Shown here: positions 1-9,248 of the stretch, piece after piece
Numbering within the stretch: position 1 is the first letter of the stretch
Layout of the letters: every line of letters begins with the position of its first letter
Origin: Gemmataceae bacterium
GTDB lineage: Bacteria; Planctomycetota; Planctomycetia; Gemmatales; Gemmataceae
Direction: 5' to 3'
Assembly: GCA_009692005.1 (NCBI GenBank)
Contig: SHZZ01000004.1
Coordinates: 78,873-142,872, forward strand
Length of the DNA stretch: 64,000 nucleotides
Notes under the pieces: model-generated
Seen by the model: only the letters and a program-made list of their open reading frames with translations
Databases searched by the model: none
Told to the model about the DNA's origin: nothing
Made by a program: the position numbers and the translations under genes

Positions 1-1622
1 ACATGGCGCAGTTGGGCGCGGTCGCGGTTGTCGCGGTTCACCAGGTGAGCCAGATAATATTCCCTCGCCTGGCGCATAATCTGCTCATCCACCCCTTGGA
101 CAATATTGGCCCAAATATTTTTCAAAATGCCCTGGGGATCCTCGTGCAATCCCTTGGGATTTTTCACCGGGGTGCCCAAGGGCTGGGTGAAACTCCGCAC
201 TTCCGCCACATGGGGAAGATTCAAAAATCCCTTGCTCAGGTGGGATAAGATTTGCTTGCCTTCCAGGTCGTCCCAAGGACGGTTGGATTCTAAAAGGATA
301 ATCACCGGGCCCAGTTCGCCCGGGATGAAATGCTCCTGGATTGATTTCATTCCCAAAATACTTTGCGACCGTTGCGAAAGTTCACCGGTGGCCCGGTAAC
401 TAGGGGAAATTTGCAAACCGAGAACAGCCAGGGGGGTCAAAACCGCCGTGACAACCAGAAGCGAAGTTATGGGGCGTGAAACGATCAGGTTGCCAAACCT
501 TCCCCACAGGGTTTGCCTGTCCTGAAATGGAGATTTGCAAGTAACTTTCCCGGGCCAAAAGGCGACCTTGCCAAAGATAGCCAGGAGCGCAGGCGCCAGT
601 GTGATCGAAGCCAGCAAGGCAACGAATAATCCCATGGCAATGGCTGGCCCGCCGCAACGCACCTTGGCGAATTCCGCCAAAATCATCAGGCCCATCCCGC
701 AAATGACCGTTCCAGCGCTGGCAGTGATTGCGCCCCCGACTTTTTCCAATGCCATTACCAGGGCATCCGATCTGCTCAGGCCGTTTTCCAGCTCCTCGCG
801 GTAACGGCTGATGAGAAACAAACAGTAATCCGTGCCGGCGCCGTAAAGCATCACCACCGCGAAAATGCGGCTGATATTCATCAATTGGAAACCGGGGATC
901 AAGGTGCACAGGGCCAGAAATTCCAGGGCTATCCAGACGGCCCAGGCGATCGTCACCAGAGGTATTAGCGCCAGGCCAGGAGCCCGGTAAACAAAGAGAA
1001 GTGTCACGATCACAAGGAGAATGGTGGCCACCGTCGTGCTTTCGAGGCTGGAGCCCCCGGCACTGACCAGGTCGCGGCCAACCGCTGCCAGACCCGTGAC
1101 CATGACCCGAACCGGACCGTTCACCTCTGTGGGAAAGTTTTCCCGAAACACCTTTTCAACCCGATCCACCGTTTGCCTGGTTTGATTGGCCATGTAGGGG
1201 GTTGCCAGGAACACCTGCACCAAGGAGCAAGATTTATTCTCGCTAACCAGCTTTTTCCCAATGATGGGGTCTTTTTCGTAGAGAATCTTGCCTATTTGCA
1301 AATTGGGTTCGGCGACTGCGAGTTTTCTCAAGGCCGTGACAGCGCGGTCAAGGAAAGAGTAATCCAACGCTTCCAGCGGGCCGCTTTTCCTCTCGACTAA
1401 AAAAACCGCCTTGCTGGCAAAGATGTCGCCCGGAAACGCCTCTTCCAAGAGGTGGTAACCACGCACACTATCGCAGCGCGCTGGGAGAAAGCGAATGTCG
1501 TCGTCTTGCGAATTCTTGTCCCACGAGGGGGCAAACCAAGTTGCAGAAACGCCCATGAGCAACCAGGCGCAGCAAATGAGCCACGGATGGTTGGCAGCAA
1601 ATCGGCCTAACCAACGATACAT
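1..1622 (-). CDS. MMPL/RND-family exporter, C-terminus beyond window
   Basis: Inner-membrane transporter of the MMPL branch of the RND superfamily. The minus strand is open from an ATG at 1622 to the window edge, about 540 residues without a stop. Visible order: an N-terminal membrane helix (near residues 12-30), a periplasmic loop, a block of helices at roughly 195-390 containing the family signature GAGTDYCLFLISRYRE, then a hydrophobic helix that starts the second half and a second periplasmic loop. Family members are usually 700-1000 residues, so the second helix block is missing only because the window ends. AAGGAG lies about 10 bases before the start. The metallophosphoesterase gene lies 176 bp upstream on the same strand. 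The substrate is unknown; MMPL proteins typically export lipids or hydrophobic compounds. Confidence 0.85.
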   Translation of the reverse strand, partial: MYRWLGRFAANHPWLICCAWLLMGVSATWFAPSWDKNSQDDDIRFLPARCDSVRGYHLLEEAFPGDIFASKAVFLVERKSGPLEALDYSFLDRAVTALRKLAVAEPNLQIGKILYEKDPIIGKKLVSENKSCSLVQVFLATPYMANQTRQTVDRVEKVFRENFPTEVNGPVRVMVTGLAAVGRDLVSAGGSSLESTTVATILLVIVTLLFVYRAPGLALIPLVTIAWAVWIALEFLALCTLIPGFQLMNISRIFAVVMLYGAGTDYCLFLISRYREELENGLSRSDALVMALEKVGGAITASAGTVICGMGLMILAEFAKVRCGGPAIAMGLFVALLASITLAPALLAIFGKVAFWPGKVTCKSPFQDRQTLWGRFGNLIVSRPITSLLVVTAVLTPLAVLGLQISPSYRATGELSQRSQSILGMKSIQEHFIPGELGPVIILLESNRPWDDLEGKQILSHLSKGFLNLPHVAEVRSFTQPLGTPVKNPKGLHEDPQGILKNIWANIVQGVDEQIMRQAREYYLAHLVNRDNRDRAQLRH

Positions 1623-1798
1623 GCTCCTGAAACTCCTTTTAGTGGAGCGCCCAGCGCAAATCCATTTGCGCTTCCTCAATAAACCGCGAAAGAACGAGGG
1701 GAGAACTGGAGAAAAGAGAACCCTCCCCAGTTTGGAAAATTGGGTAAACCCGCCTGCTGCCGCCTCGACTCTTCCCTTTTTACTAATGCCCGAGAAGC

Positions 1799-2617
1799 CT
1801 ATTCCAAAGCAAGACCGATCCAAGTCGGTTTATGGTAATCCGCACCGATCACTTGGGTTTCAATCGGCTTTCCCACTGCCCTTGGCCAAGTCTGTTTTTT
1901 GGGAATATGGGTATGGCCACTCAAGACATGACTGACTTTGGAGTATTTTTCGACTTCCTTACCCAGAGTAAGGTTGCCTGCGTAGGCATTGGAGAAGTCC
2001 CACCCCATGATTTCAGTATCCTGGTGAATTTGGCAAGGAAGTATGGGGAAATGGGTGACTACAATAACCTGGGATACTTCTTTGTCTTTTTCTAATTTAT
2101 CCAGTTTACCCAAAAATGCCGACGATACTTTGTGAGCAAACTCAGGGTCGGACCATTCCCAGTCCACCAGCAAGGCGTCGCTATTGCAATCAAACTTCTT
2201 CTGCGCGAATTCCAAATGGGAACAGGAAACCGTTGGCCCAGCGGCGGAATAGTCGTACCAGGCAATTGTACCCGCGAAACCTACACCTTTTACTTGAAAG
2301 GAATTTCCCTCCAGCCAATGGCAGCCTTCCTGGGAAACAGTTTCCGGCAGTTCCTCAAACCATAGCTTCTTGCTGTCGCTAAACCGCCTCACCCAGAGGT
2401 CATGGTTGCCCGGGATAACCAGAATAGGGCAGGGGATTTTCTTGCGGAACAATGCCAGACAGCGTTGAAAGTCCTGCAGTGATTCGCCCAAATCGCCGCC
2501 AATAATAAAGACTTCCGGCCCCCAGTCGGCGGCCTGGTTAGCAATCTCCTCTACCATCCAAGCTGGCGTGATTGGTTGGTGCAAATCGGCGGTAAACCCA
2601 ATCTTCAATGCAGGCAT
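1799..2617 (-). CDS. Calcineurin-like metallophosphoesterase
   Basis: Cytoplasmic metal-dependent phosphoesterase of about 272 residues. All metal-binding blocks of the calcineurin-like fold are present in order: DLH near the N-terminus (FTADLHQP), GGDLGES, GNHDLWV, THFPI and SGHTHIPKK. No signal peptide is visible. The frame extends 12 codons further upstream to a TTG. I chose the ATG at 2617 because it has AGGAAA a few bases upstream and starts right at the conserved first beta strand (MPALKIGFTADLH). The substrate cannot be inferred; the family includes nucleotide phosphodiesterases and protein phosphatases. It is divergent from the radical SAM gene and may be cotranscribed with the exporter downstream. 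Confidence 0.85.
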   Translation of the reverse strand: MPALKIGFTADLHQPITPAWMVEEIANQAADWGPEVFIIGGDLGESLQDFQRCLALFRKKIPCPILVIPGNHDLWVRRFSDSKKLWFEELPETVSQEGCHWLEGNSFQVKGVGFAGTIAWYDYSAAGPTVSCSHLEFAQKKFDCNSDALLVDWEWSDPEFAHKVSSAFLGKLDKLEKDKEVSQVIVVTHFPILPCQIHQDTEIMGWDFSNAYAGNLTLGKEVEKYSKVSHVLSGHTHIPKKQTWPRAVGKPIETQVIGADYHKPTWIGLALE

Positions 2618-2699
2618 GCCATTTCCTGAAAACTCTTGAGATGCTATCCCCAAGGAGAAAACCTATTCTCTTTTGGGTCATTGCTGGGCCCAGAATGGT

Positions 2700-2727
2700 T
2701 TGTCTTCCTTAACTGATAAGGTATACT
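2700..2727 (+). promoter_or_regulatory. Sigma70-like promoter for the radical SAM gene
   Basis: TTGTCT (2700-2705) and TATACT (2722-2727) are separated by 16 bp in the divergent intergenic region, about 40 bp before the ATG at 2770. The match to the consensus -10 box is good and to the -35 box moderate. This is a sequence match only. Confidence 0.45.
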
Positions 2728-2769
2728 CCAAGGTTACCAGGGAAACAACCATCAAGGCTAAATTCACCC

Positions 2770-4572
2770 ATGATAAAGGGAAAGCAACTCAGGCATGAAA
2801 TAGAAAAGCACCTTCCCAAGGTGCAAATGCCGGCGCAATACCTCGGCGGGGAACTTAACTCCATTGTCAAAGACCCCGCTGGCCTTCAGGGAAAAATGTG
2901 TTTCGCGTTTCCGGACGCTTACACCCTGGGCACCAGCCACCATGGCTTGCAGGTTCTTTATTCCACCATCAATCGCGATCCGCGCTGGGCCTGCGAACGG
3001 GCCTTTACTCCATGGACCGACTTTGAAAAAATCCTGCGGGAAAACCGCCTCCCTCTTTACAGCCTGGAAACATTCACACCGTTGGCCGACTTCGACCTCC
3101 TGGGCTTCACCCTGCAGTATGAAATCTGCTACACCAACATCCTGACGATGCTGGATTTGGGCGGCATCCCGCTAAGAAGCGCGGCCCGTGGCAACGAACA
3201 TCCCCTGGTCATCGCCGGCGGACCAGGCGCGCAAAACCCCGAACTCCTCGCCCCCTTCATCGACCTTTTTGTCCTGGGGGACGGGGAGGAAAGCCTTCCC
3301 GCGGTTTTGGAAAAATGGCTGGAGTTAAAAAGAGACCCCGAACTGTCGCGTGAGGAACGGCTCGCCAGGCTGGCGGGGGCATTCCCCTGGGTTTATGCCC
3401 CGCGGTTTTACGAACCCGAGTACCACGCCGATGGCACCCTGGCTGCGCTCAACCGCACCCGCAATGATGTCCCCCAGGAAATCCTGGCCTGCACCATCGG
3501 CAAAGATTTCGATTCCTTTCCACTGCCTGTGAAGCCCATAGTTCCTTTCGTGAAAACGCCGCACGATCGCATCGCCATTGAAATCATGCGCGGTTGCCCC
3601 TGGCAATGCCGCTTCTGCCAGTCCACCGTGATCAAGCGTCCCCTGCGCGTCCGATCCGTGGAAACCATTGTGCAAGCGGGGTTGGAAAGCTACCGGAATA
3701 CAGGTTGCGATGAGATTAGCCTGCTAAGTTTGAGTACCAGCGATTATCCCTATTTCGAGGAACTGGTGCAGCGGATGCATGAGGTGTTTACCCCGTTGGG
3801 CGTAAATGTCTCGCTGCCAAGCCTGCGGATCAACACGCAATTGCGCACGCTGCCCAAGCTGATTCGTGGCATCCGCCGCAGCGGCCTGACCCTGGCCCCG
3901 GAAGTTGCCCGCGACGACATGCGCGAACAGATCCGCAAGAAAATCAAGAACGACGACCTGTTCGAAGGCTGCCGCGAAGCCTTCAAGAATGGCTGGCAAA
4001 GGGTCAAACTCTATTTCCTTTGCGGTTTGCCCGGTGAACGGGCGGTTGACCTCGACGGCATTGTCGAAATGGCAGAAACCATCTCGCGCATCGGCAAGGA
4101 AGTCACCGGGCGCTACAAAGAAGTCACCGCTTCGGTCTCCAATTTTGTTCCCAAGCCGCACACCCCTTACCAGTGGAATGGCATGCAATCGCGGGAATAT
4201 TTCCAATGGGCCGGGAGGTACCTCCGCGAGAAAGTGCGGTTGCGGTCGGTGAAGATCAAACAGCACGATGTGGAAACCAGCCTGCTGGAAGGAATATTGA
4301 CCCGAGGCGACCGGCGGGTGGCGGAGGCGTTGGAATTGGCGTGGAAAAAGGGGGCCCGACTGGATGGTTGGACCGAATGCTTCAAACCGGAAATCTGGGC
4401 CGAGGCCTTTAGCGAACTGGGAATCGACACGACCGGGTATTCCCAGCGCGACCGCCCCATGACGGAAAAACTGCCCTGGGACCACATCCAGGTAAAGAAA
4501 GGGCGCGATTACCTGGAAAAAGAACAGAGCCGCAGCCTGCTGCAGTTGGAAATTATGTCGGGCGCGGTCTAA
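2770..4572 (+). CDS. B12-binding-type radical SAM protein (TIGR03960-like)
   Basis: Protein of 600 residues with an N-terminal cobalamin-binding-like region (about residues 40-190) and a radical SAM core with the 4Fe-4S motif C276-x3-C280-x2-C283 in RGCPWQCRFC. The layout matches the uncharacterised family TIGR03960, which in many bacteria is fused to or followed by a DUF2344 (TIGR03936) partner. Here no DUF2344 gene follows; after 234 non-coding bases comes an unrelated protease. No signal peptide, so it is cytoplasmic. The reaction is unknown. ATG at 2770 is the first in-frame start after the promoter-like sequence and begins the conserved N-terminal region. Confidence 0.85.
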   Translation: MIKGKQLRHEIEKHLPKVQMPAQYLGGELNSIVKDPAGLQGKMCFAFPDAYTLGTSHHGLQVLYSTINRDPRWACERAFTPWTDFEKILRENRLPLYSLETFTPLADFDLLGFTLQYEICYTNILTMLDLGGIPLRSAARGNEHPLVIAGGPGAQNPELLAPFIDLFVLGDGEESLPAVLEKWLELKRDPELSREERLARLAGAFPWVYAPRFYEPEYHADGTLAALNRTRNDVPQEILACTIGKDFDSFPLPVKPIVPFVKTPHDRIAIEIMRGCPWQCRFCQSTVIKRPLRVRSVETIVQAGLESYRNTGCDEISLLSLSTSDYPYFEELVQRMHEVFTPLGVNVSLPSLRINTQLRTLPKLIRGIRRSGLTLAPEVARDDMREQIRKKIKNDDLFEGCREAFKNGWQRVKLYFLCGLPGERAVDLDGIVEMAETISRIGKEVTGRYKEVTASVSNFVPKPHTPYQWNGMQSREYFQWAGRYLREKVRLRSVKIKQHDVETSLLEGILTRGDRRVAEALELAWKKGARLDGWTECFKPEIWAEAFSELGIDTTGYSQRDRPMTEKLPWDHIQVKKGRDYLEKEQSRSLLQLEIMSGAV

Positions 4573-4806
4573 AGCAATTGGATTGGTTGCAAGTAAGAGT
4601 TTTCACCCTTGAAAAAGGGGCTTTCACCCCTCGTTTCACCCTCTGAAAACAGAGGAAGTTGCCTGAGAGAGTTGGTTGATTTTCTTTAATAAAGCAAAAA
4701 GATTCTTAATTTTCTTTCCCCTACGCCGCAGTAATTAATTCGTTGCTTATCCTCTTGCCATAGAAGATGATCCCAAGAGATTCAAAAAGAAAACCAAGGA
4801 GCGATC

Positions 4807-5598
4807 ATGAAATTTCTGGGAAGAATTCTTATTGCCTTGGCCTTGGGAAGCCTATTTAGCACTGTCTGGGCCGACGATGCTTTGGAGGAGTCCCTGGCAG
4901 GGGTCTACCGAATTTTCGATGAAAAAGTTTCCGGAACAGCCTTCGCCATTTCGCATGTGGACGGTGAGAAAAAAGAACATGTTTTCCTGGTGACCGCCGG
5001 GCATGTATTTAATCAGATGAAGGGCCAGGAAGGCAAATTGGCCCTACGAGTGCGTGAAACCGACGGCAGCTATATTCGCAGAGAAGTGTCGATCGCCATT
5101 CGTAAAGGTGAGGCGCCGCTTTGGAAAAAACACGCCACCCTGGATATTGCCGTGCTGCCGATCACGCAGCCCGAAAAACTGGGCTTGAGTACGATGCCCC
5201 TTTCACGAATCGTTGGAGAGAAGGAATTGCAAGGGAAATTGGCGCGTGTCGGGCAAGAGACTTGGACCCCCGGCTTCCCGGCCAAGGCGGAAGCGAACCC
5301 CGCTGGCTGGCCGGTGCTGAGAAAAGGAATAATCGCCTCGCACCCGTTGACGCCAAGCAAAACTTACAAAACTTTTCTCTTGTCGTCGAATACCTTTGGT
5401 GGCGACAGCGGGGCGCCGGTCCTGGTTCAAGCAGGAAAGGAATACTGGGTGGCCGGAATGGTCCAGGGCATGCTGCGCGAGACGAACCGCAGCGTCCTCC
5501 CCTATGAAGAACGGGTGGCGCATATGCCGTTGGGCCTGGGGATCGTGGTGCAGGGGGAATTCATCCGCGAAGTGATCCAAGAGTTGATGCCAAGGTAA
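4807..5598 (+). CDS. Secreted trypsin-like serine protease
   Basis: Protein of 263 residues with a clear signal peptide (about residues 1-22, ending VWA). The chymotrypsin-fold triad is visible: H66 in VTAGHVF, D113 in LDIAVLP and S201 in GGDSGAPVL. There is no PDZ domain, so it is shorter than DegP/HtrA proteins and is a stand-alone S1-type peptidase, probably periplasmic or extracellular. AAGGAG sits five bases before the ATG. It is separated from the pseudopilin operon by a promoter with an operator-like repeat, so it is probably its own transcription unit. The substrate is unknown. Confidence 0.8.
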   Translation: MKFLGRILIALALGSLFSTVWADDALEESLAGVYRIFDEKVSGTAFAISHVDGEKKEHVFLVTAGHVFNQMKGQEGKLALRVRETDGSYIRREVSIAIRKGEAPLWKKHATLDIAVLPITQPEKLGLSTMPLSRIVGEKELQGKLARVGQETWTPGFPAKAEANPAGWPVLRKGIIASHPLTPSKTYKTFLLSSNTFGGDSGAPVLVQAGKEYWVAGMVQGMLRETNRSVLPYEERVAHMPLGLGIVVQGEFIREVIQELMPR

Positions 5599-5627
5599 AT
5601 GGGTCAGCAGGGGTGGTGGGATTTTTC

Positions 5628-5671
5628 TTGACTCATGGAAAACCCAAGTGTACTATTTGTGTAGTACACTT
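5628..5671 (+). promoter_or_regulatory. Promoter with overlapping 10+6+10 operator palindrome
   Basis: TTGACT (5628-5633), 17 bp, then TACTAT (5651-5656) forms a near-ideal sigma70 promoter. A perfect inverted repeat covers its -10 box: AAGTGTACTA (5646-5655), six-base spacer, TAGTACACTT (5662-5671). A dimeric regulator bound here would block RNA polymerase. The half-site resembles operators of YtrA-type GntR repressors (inference from general form only). It lies about 60 bp upstream of the first gene of the pseudopilin operon. Confidence 0.7.
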
Positions 5672-5732
5672 CCCCACGGGTGTGGTCCCACTTGTGATTG
5701 CGATTTTGCCCATCCTTTGGAAAAGCTGGCAA

Positions 5733-6920
5733 ATGGTTTCGGAAGTTCATTTAAGCAGCCCTTTGGATCCTGGCATAGCCGCCGGACCAGAGCGGATTTG
5801 CCAAATGGTCAACCGGGTGTTCCAGGAAGGAATCCGCCTTGGCGCCACCGATATTCACATCGAGCCGACCCATTCTTCCCTGCGAGTGAACTTCCGCCTC
5901 GACGGTGTGCTGCATGAAGCTGGCGCCTTGCCCCGCGAATTGGCCCCAAACCTTATTACTCGGCTAAAAGTCATGGCCGACCTGCTTTCCTACCGCCAGG
6001 ACATTCCTCAGGAAGGGCGCGTGCGGAGCGACTTTTCCCCGGCCGATATGGAAATCCGCGTCAGCACCTTTCCCACCATCCATGGCGAACGGGCGGCGAT
6101 CCGCCTTTTCCGCTTCGATTCCAGGCGGATCGACCTGGAGGAGTTGGGGCTGCAAGGTGAAATCCACGCCACCTTGGCGAAGGCCATTCAGCAGCGGACG
6201 GGCGCCATATTGCTGACAGGGCCGGGCGGCAGTGGCAAAACCACCACGATCTATGGCTGCCTGGCCAATATTTTGAAGAAAGAAAATGGCGCACGGCATG
6301 TGGTGACTTTGGAAGACCCGGTAGAGCAAGTGCTGGAAGGGGCCGGGCAGACGCAGGTTCGGCCAGGGACGGAATTTGATTTTTCTCGCGGCTTGCGCAG
6401 CCTCTTGCGCCAGGATCCGGAAGTCATCATGGTGGGGGAAATACGGGATAGCGAAACGGCGCGGGCGGCAATTGAAGCGGCTCTTTCCGGCCATTTGCTT
6501 TTCAGCACCCTGCACGCGGGGTCGGCTTGCGGCGTGGTGGCGCGCCTGCTCGACATGGGCATCGAGCCTTACCTGTTAACCAGCGCCATCCGCCTTGTTT
6601 TGAATCAACGGCTGCTGCGTCAAAGTTGCCAGAGATGTTTGGGGTTGGGTTGTGACAATTGCCATCAAACAGGATATTCTGGGCGAATGTTATTGGCCGA
6701 AGCCTTGGAAATCACGCCGAGCATCCGCCAGGCGATTTTGCGCAAGGCCGACCGGATCGAATTGGAGGAGCTATTCCGCGCCCAGGGAGGTTTTCCTCTC
6801 GAGGACCATGCCCGGGCGGCGGTGGCCAAGAAATTAACCACCCAAGAAGAGGTCAACCGGGTGCTGGGGTTATTGAATTGGCAGGATGACTCCGGAATCA
6901 AGAAGAAGGAGGCCAAATGA
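5733..6920 (+). CDS. GspE/PilB-type secretion ATPase
   Basis: Cytoplasmic hexameric ATPase that powers type II secretion or type IV pilus assembly. With the ATG at 5733 it has 395 residues: an N2-like domain (GATDIHIEPTHSSLRVNFRLDG), Walker A GPGGSGKT (163-170), Asp box VTLEDPVE (191-198), Walker B VIMVGEIRD (231-239), His box LLFSTLHAG (255-263) and a zinc-binding tetracysteine (C299, C302, C307, C310). It lacks the usual N1 domain, so it is shorter than GspE proteins of about 500 residues. The frame is open back to 5613, but that start would lie upstream of the promoter at 5628-5656, so 5733 is preferred. Its stop overlaps the next start (ATGA). Confidence 0.88.
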   Translation: MVSEVHLSSPLDPGIAAGPERICQMVNRVFQEGIRLGATDIHIEPTHSSLRVNFRLDGVLHEAGALPRELAPNLITRLKVMADLLSYRQDIPQEGRVRSDFSPADMEIRVSTFPTIHGERAAIRLFRFDSRRIDLEELGLQGEIHATLAKAIQQRTGAILLTGPGGSGKTTTIYGCLANILKKENGARHVVTLEDPVEQVLEGAGQTQVRPGTEFDFSRGLRSLLRQDPEVIMVGEIRDSETARAAIEAALSGHLLFSTLHAGSACGVVARLLDMGIEPYLLTSAIRLVLNQRLLRQSCQRCLGLGCDNCHQTGYSGRMLLAEALEITPSIRQAILRKADRIELEELFRAQGGFPLEDHARAAVAKKLTTQEEVNRVLGLLNWQDDSGIKKKEAK

Positions 6921-7987
6921 GCGAAACCAATAAAGGGAATGGGGCGCTGCGTCCCGAAGACTTGATTTATTTGAACGAGGAAATCGCCGCCATGGCGCGC
7001 GCCGGGCTTCCCCTGGAACAGGGGTTGCTAGCGCTGGCCCGGGAGATGAGCCACGGGTCGCTGCGCGAGGTTACTGAAAGCATTGCCGCGGAGATGCGCT
7101 TGGGGAAAACTTTGCCCGATGCCATGGCCCTTCAGGGCGACCGGTTGCCTCCCTTTTATTCGCGCCTGATGCAAGCGGGAATTCGCGGCGGGAATTTACC
7201 CAGCGTCCTTTCCGTTCTTACCGTCTATGCCCGCAGCCTGGCCGATTTGCGTTCGGTAATCATGACGGCGCTTTACTATCCCCTGATTGTCCTCTTGGTG
7301 GTAACAGGGCTGTTCCTGGTGATCTTTCATTTGATCATGCCGCAATTCGCGAAAATCTTTCAGGATTTCGGCATGAGCCTGCCGTGGATTACGGAAGCAG
7401 CGCTGGCCTTGGGCTTGCAACCGATGGTTTACCTGGTTTTGCCCGTTGTTGGAATCTTGATCCTGTTCATGGCGATTCGCATGATCCTGCGCTCCACCGA
7501 TGCTGGGAAATGCGCCTGGACCAAATTTGTTTATTCCTTGCCGGTGGTGGGAACCTTGATCCGCTCAGCCCGGCTGGCTTCGTTTACGGAACTCTTGAGT
7601 ATCCTGGTGAACCATGGCATGCCTCTGGGCGAGGCCTTCCGACTGGCTGGGGATTGCGGTTCAGACCCCGTGCTGCGCGCTGGCGCCATGGAAGTGGAAA
7701 AACATTTGAATTCGGGAGACACGCTGGCGCAAGCGTTGCAAAAAACCGAGGTTTTGCCGCACTTGGTTTCCTGGATGGCCGGCATTGGGGAAGCGCAGGG
7801 AAAACTCCCCGAGGCGTTTACCCAGGCCTCGCTCCTTTACCGCCGCCAGGTGGAGATGCGGTCAGCGATGGTGCAAAGCGTGGTGCCCCCAGTTTTGATC
7901 GTTGCCACCGCGGGAATCATCACCTTTACCTTTGTGCTGGCGATTTTCCTCCCGTTAATCAAGCTTCTGGAAGGGCTAAGCAAGTAG
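6917..7987 (+). CDS. GspF/PilC-type inner-membrane platform protein
   Basis: Protein of 356 residues with two T2SSF repeats. Each has a cytoplasmic helical bundle followed by membrane helices, for example around residues 115-140 (YYPLIVLLVVTGLFLVIFH), 165-190 and the C-terminal TAGIITFTFVLAIFLPLI. The motif LPPFYSRLMQAGIRGGNL is typical of the first repeat and GEAQGKLPEAFTQ of the second. It recruits the ATPase encoded just upstream, with which it shares a 4-bp ATGA overlap, consistent with coupled translation. In the family it forms the rotor that inserts pilin subunits. Confidence 0.88.
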   Translation: MSETNKGNGALRPEDLIYLNEEIAAMARAGLPLEQGLLALAREMSHGSLREVTESIAAEMRLGKTLPDAMALQGDRLPPFYSRLMQAGIRGGNLPSVLSVLTVYARSLADLRSVIMTALYYPLIVLLVVTGLFLVIFHLIMPQFAKIFQDFGMSLPWITEAALALGLQPMVYLVLPVVGILILFMAIRMILRSTDAGKCAWTKFVYSLPVVGTLIRSARLASFTELLSILVNHGMPLGEAFRLAGDCGSDPVLRAGAMEVEKHLNSGDTLAQALQKTEVLPHLVSWMAGIGEAQGKLPEAFTQASLLYRRQVEMRSAMVQSVVPPVLIVATAGIITFTFVLAIFLPLIKLLEGLSK

Positions 7988-8006
7988 GCAAGGAAGGCGT
8001 GCGAGA

Positions 8007-9248
8007 ATGGAATTTCTGAAAAATATTCTCAAGGGGCTGGGCTTCGCCCTGATCGGGCTGGCCCTCCTCTGCTTGATTTTTTTCCTTTTTAATTTCCTCG
8101 GCTTTTATTTTGTCCTCCTCCTTTGCGCCTTTTATACCTGGTTGGCCTTCGCCTTTTTCCACTACCGCTATGTCCGGCAGGAAGAAATGTTGGGGCTCCT
8201 GCAATCGGCAGTCGATTCCAACCTCCCAGTGGCGGCAGTTCTGCGAGCTTTCCTTCATGACCGCCCCTCGGGCTGGACCCGCGAGACGATCCTGGCCGTA
8301 AGTATGTTTCTCATCTTTCCCGGTTATTACTGGTTTTGGCATCGCGGCCGGGATTTCGATTCCCGTTTGAAACTCCTTCTGGAACTTCTGGAAAGCGGTT
8401 TTTCCCTGAGTGAAGCCCTGCAAGTGCATCCTTCCCTGGTTTCTCGCGATGTCCTCCTGGCCGTGGCGCTTGGGGAATCCTCTGGAAAAATCCCGGAAGC
8501 CCTCCGTGCCATCCCCCGATGGCAGCAAGACCGCTTTTGGCTGACTTCCCTCCCTCGGATTGCCTATGTCCTGGCCGTGACTTCCTTCACGCTGATCGTG
8601 GTGGGTTTTTTCATGGTCTATATTCTGCCGCGTTTTAAAAAGATCTTTATGGATTTCAGCCTGCAACTTCCGGCCTTTTCCAGAAAAGTTTTCGATACGG
8701 CGGATTTTCTCCTGGGCACTCCTTTCCCCCTCCTTTTCCTCTTCCTGGTGACCTTGGCCATCTTCATGGCTGCCATTTGGAGTTCGACGGTGCGCTGGTA
8801 TTTTCCCGTGGCGGGTACCCTTTATCGCATTCAAGTCCAGGGGAATTTTCTGCGCATGCTCGGTTTAGCCCTGCAAAGCCAGGAGTCCCTACCCCGGGCC
8901 CTGGCCGTGCTTTTAGGCTCGGGATTTTTCCCTACACCAGCGCGAATGAACCTAGTCAAGTTGATCAACCATGTGGAAAAAGGCGGCAGCCTTCCTTCCG
9001 GCCTGGAGGAGAACGGCTGGACCCCACCCGCCATGAAAGGCTTGTTTGAAGCCGCAGAACGCCTGGGTAATCTCCCCTGGGCTTTAATGGAAGCTGGATT
9101 ACAACGCTCTCGGGTGGCTTCCCTCCTGGCCAACCGCCTGACTTTCACCGTTTTTCCCCTTATGCTTTTGGCGCTCGGCGCGCTGGTTGGCATGATTGCG
9201 GTGGCGATGTTCCTTCCCCTGGTGGAATTAATCATGGAGCTGGCATGA
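8007..9248 (+). CDS. Second, divergent GspF-like platform protein
   Basis: Protein of 413 residues. It opens with two hydrophobic stretches (about residues 10-50) where a normal GspF has its first cytoplasmic domain, then shows T2SSF-like features: LLELLESGFSLSEALQ, GESSGKIPEALRAI, YILPRFKKIFMDFSLQLP and a C-terminal MLLALGALVGMIAVAMFLPL helix. YILPRFKKIFMDFSLQLP corresponds to YHLIMPQF-x4-FQDFGMSLP-type sequence in the upstream paralogue, so the two are related. It starts 19 bp after the first gspF gene. A tandem pair suggests a heteromeric platform or specialised function. Confidence 0.78.
   Translation: MEFLKNILKGLGFALIGLALLCLIFFLFNFLGFYFVLLLCAFYTWLAFAFFHYRYVRQEEMLGLLQSAVDSNLPVAAVLRAFLHDRPSGWTRETILAVSMFLIFPGYYWFWHRGRDFDSRLKLLLELLESGFSLSEALQVHPSLVSRDVLLAVALGESSGKIPEALRAIPRWQQDRFWLTSLPRIAYVLAVTSFTLIVVGFFMVYILPRFKKIFMDFSLQLPAFSRKVFDTADFLLGTPFPLLFLFLVTLAIFMAAIWSSTVRWYFPVAGTLYRIQVQGNFLRMLGLALQSQESLPRALAVLLGSGFFPTPARMNLVKLINHVEKGGSLPSGLEENGWTPPAMKGLFEAAERLGNLPWALMEAGLQRSRVASLLANRLTFTVFPLMLLALGALVGMIAVAMFLPLVELIMELA

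Noticed and set aside
3724..4485. 253-residue open frame on the minus strand
   Set aside because: Antisense to the radical SAM core and without recognisable features.
4640..4655. Perfect 6-bp hairpin CCTCTG-AAAA-CAGAGG after the radical SAM gene
   Set aside because: No T run follows, so it is not supported as a terminator; it may be chance or a weak RNA structure.
5613..5732. Upstream extension of the GspE-like frame
   Set aside because: It would start upstream of the predicted promoter and transcript start and has no homology to an N1 domain.
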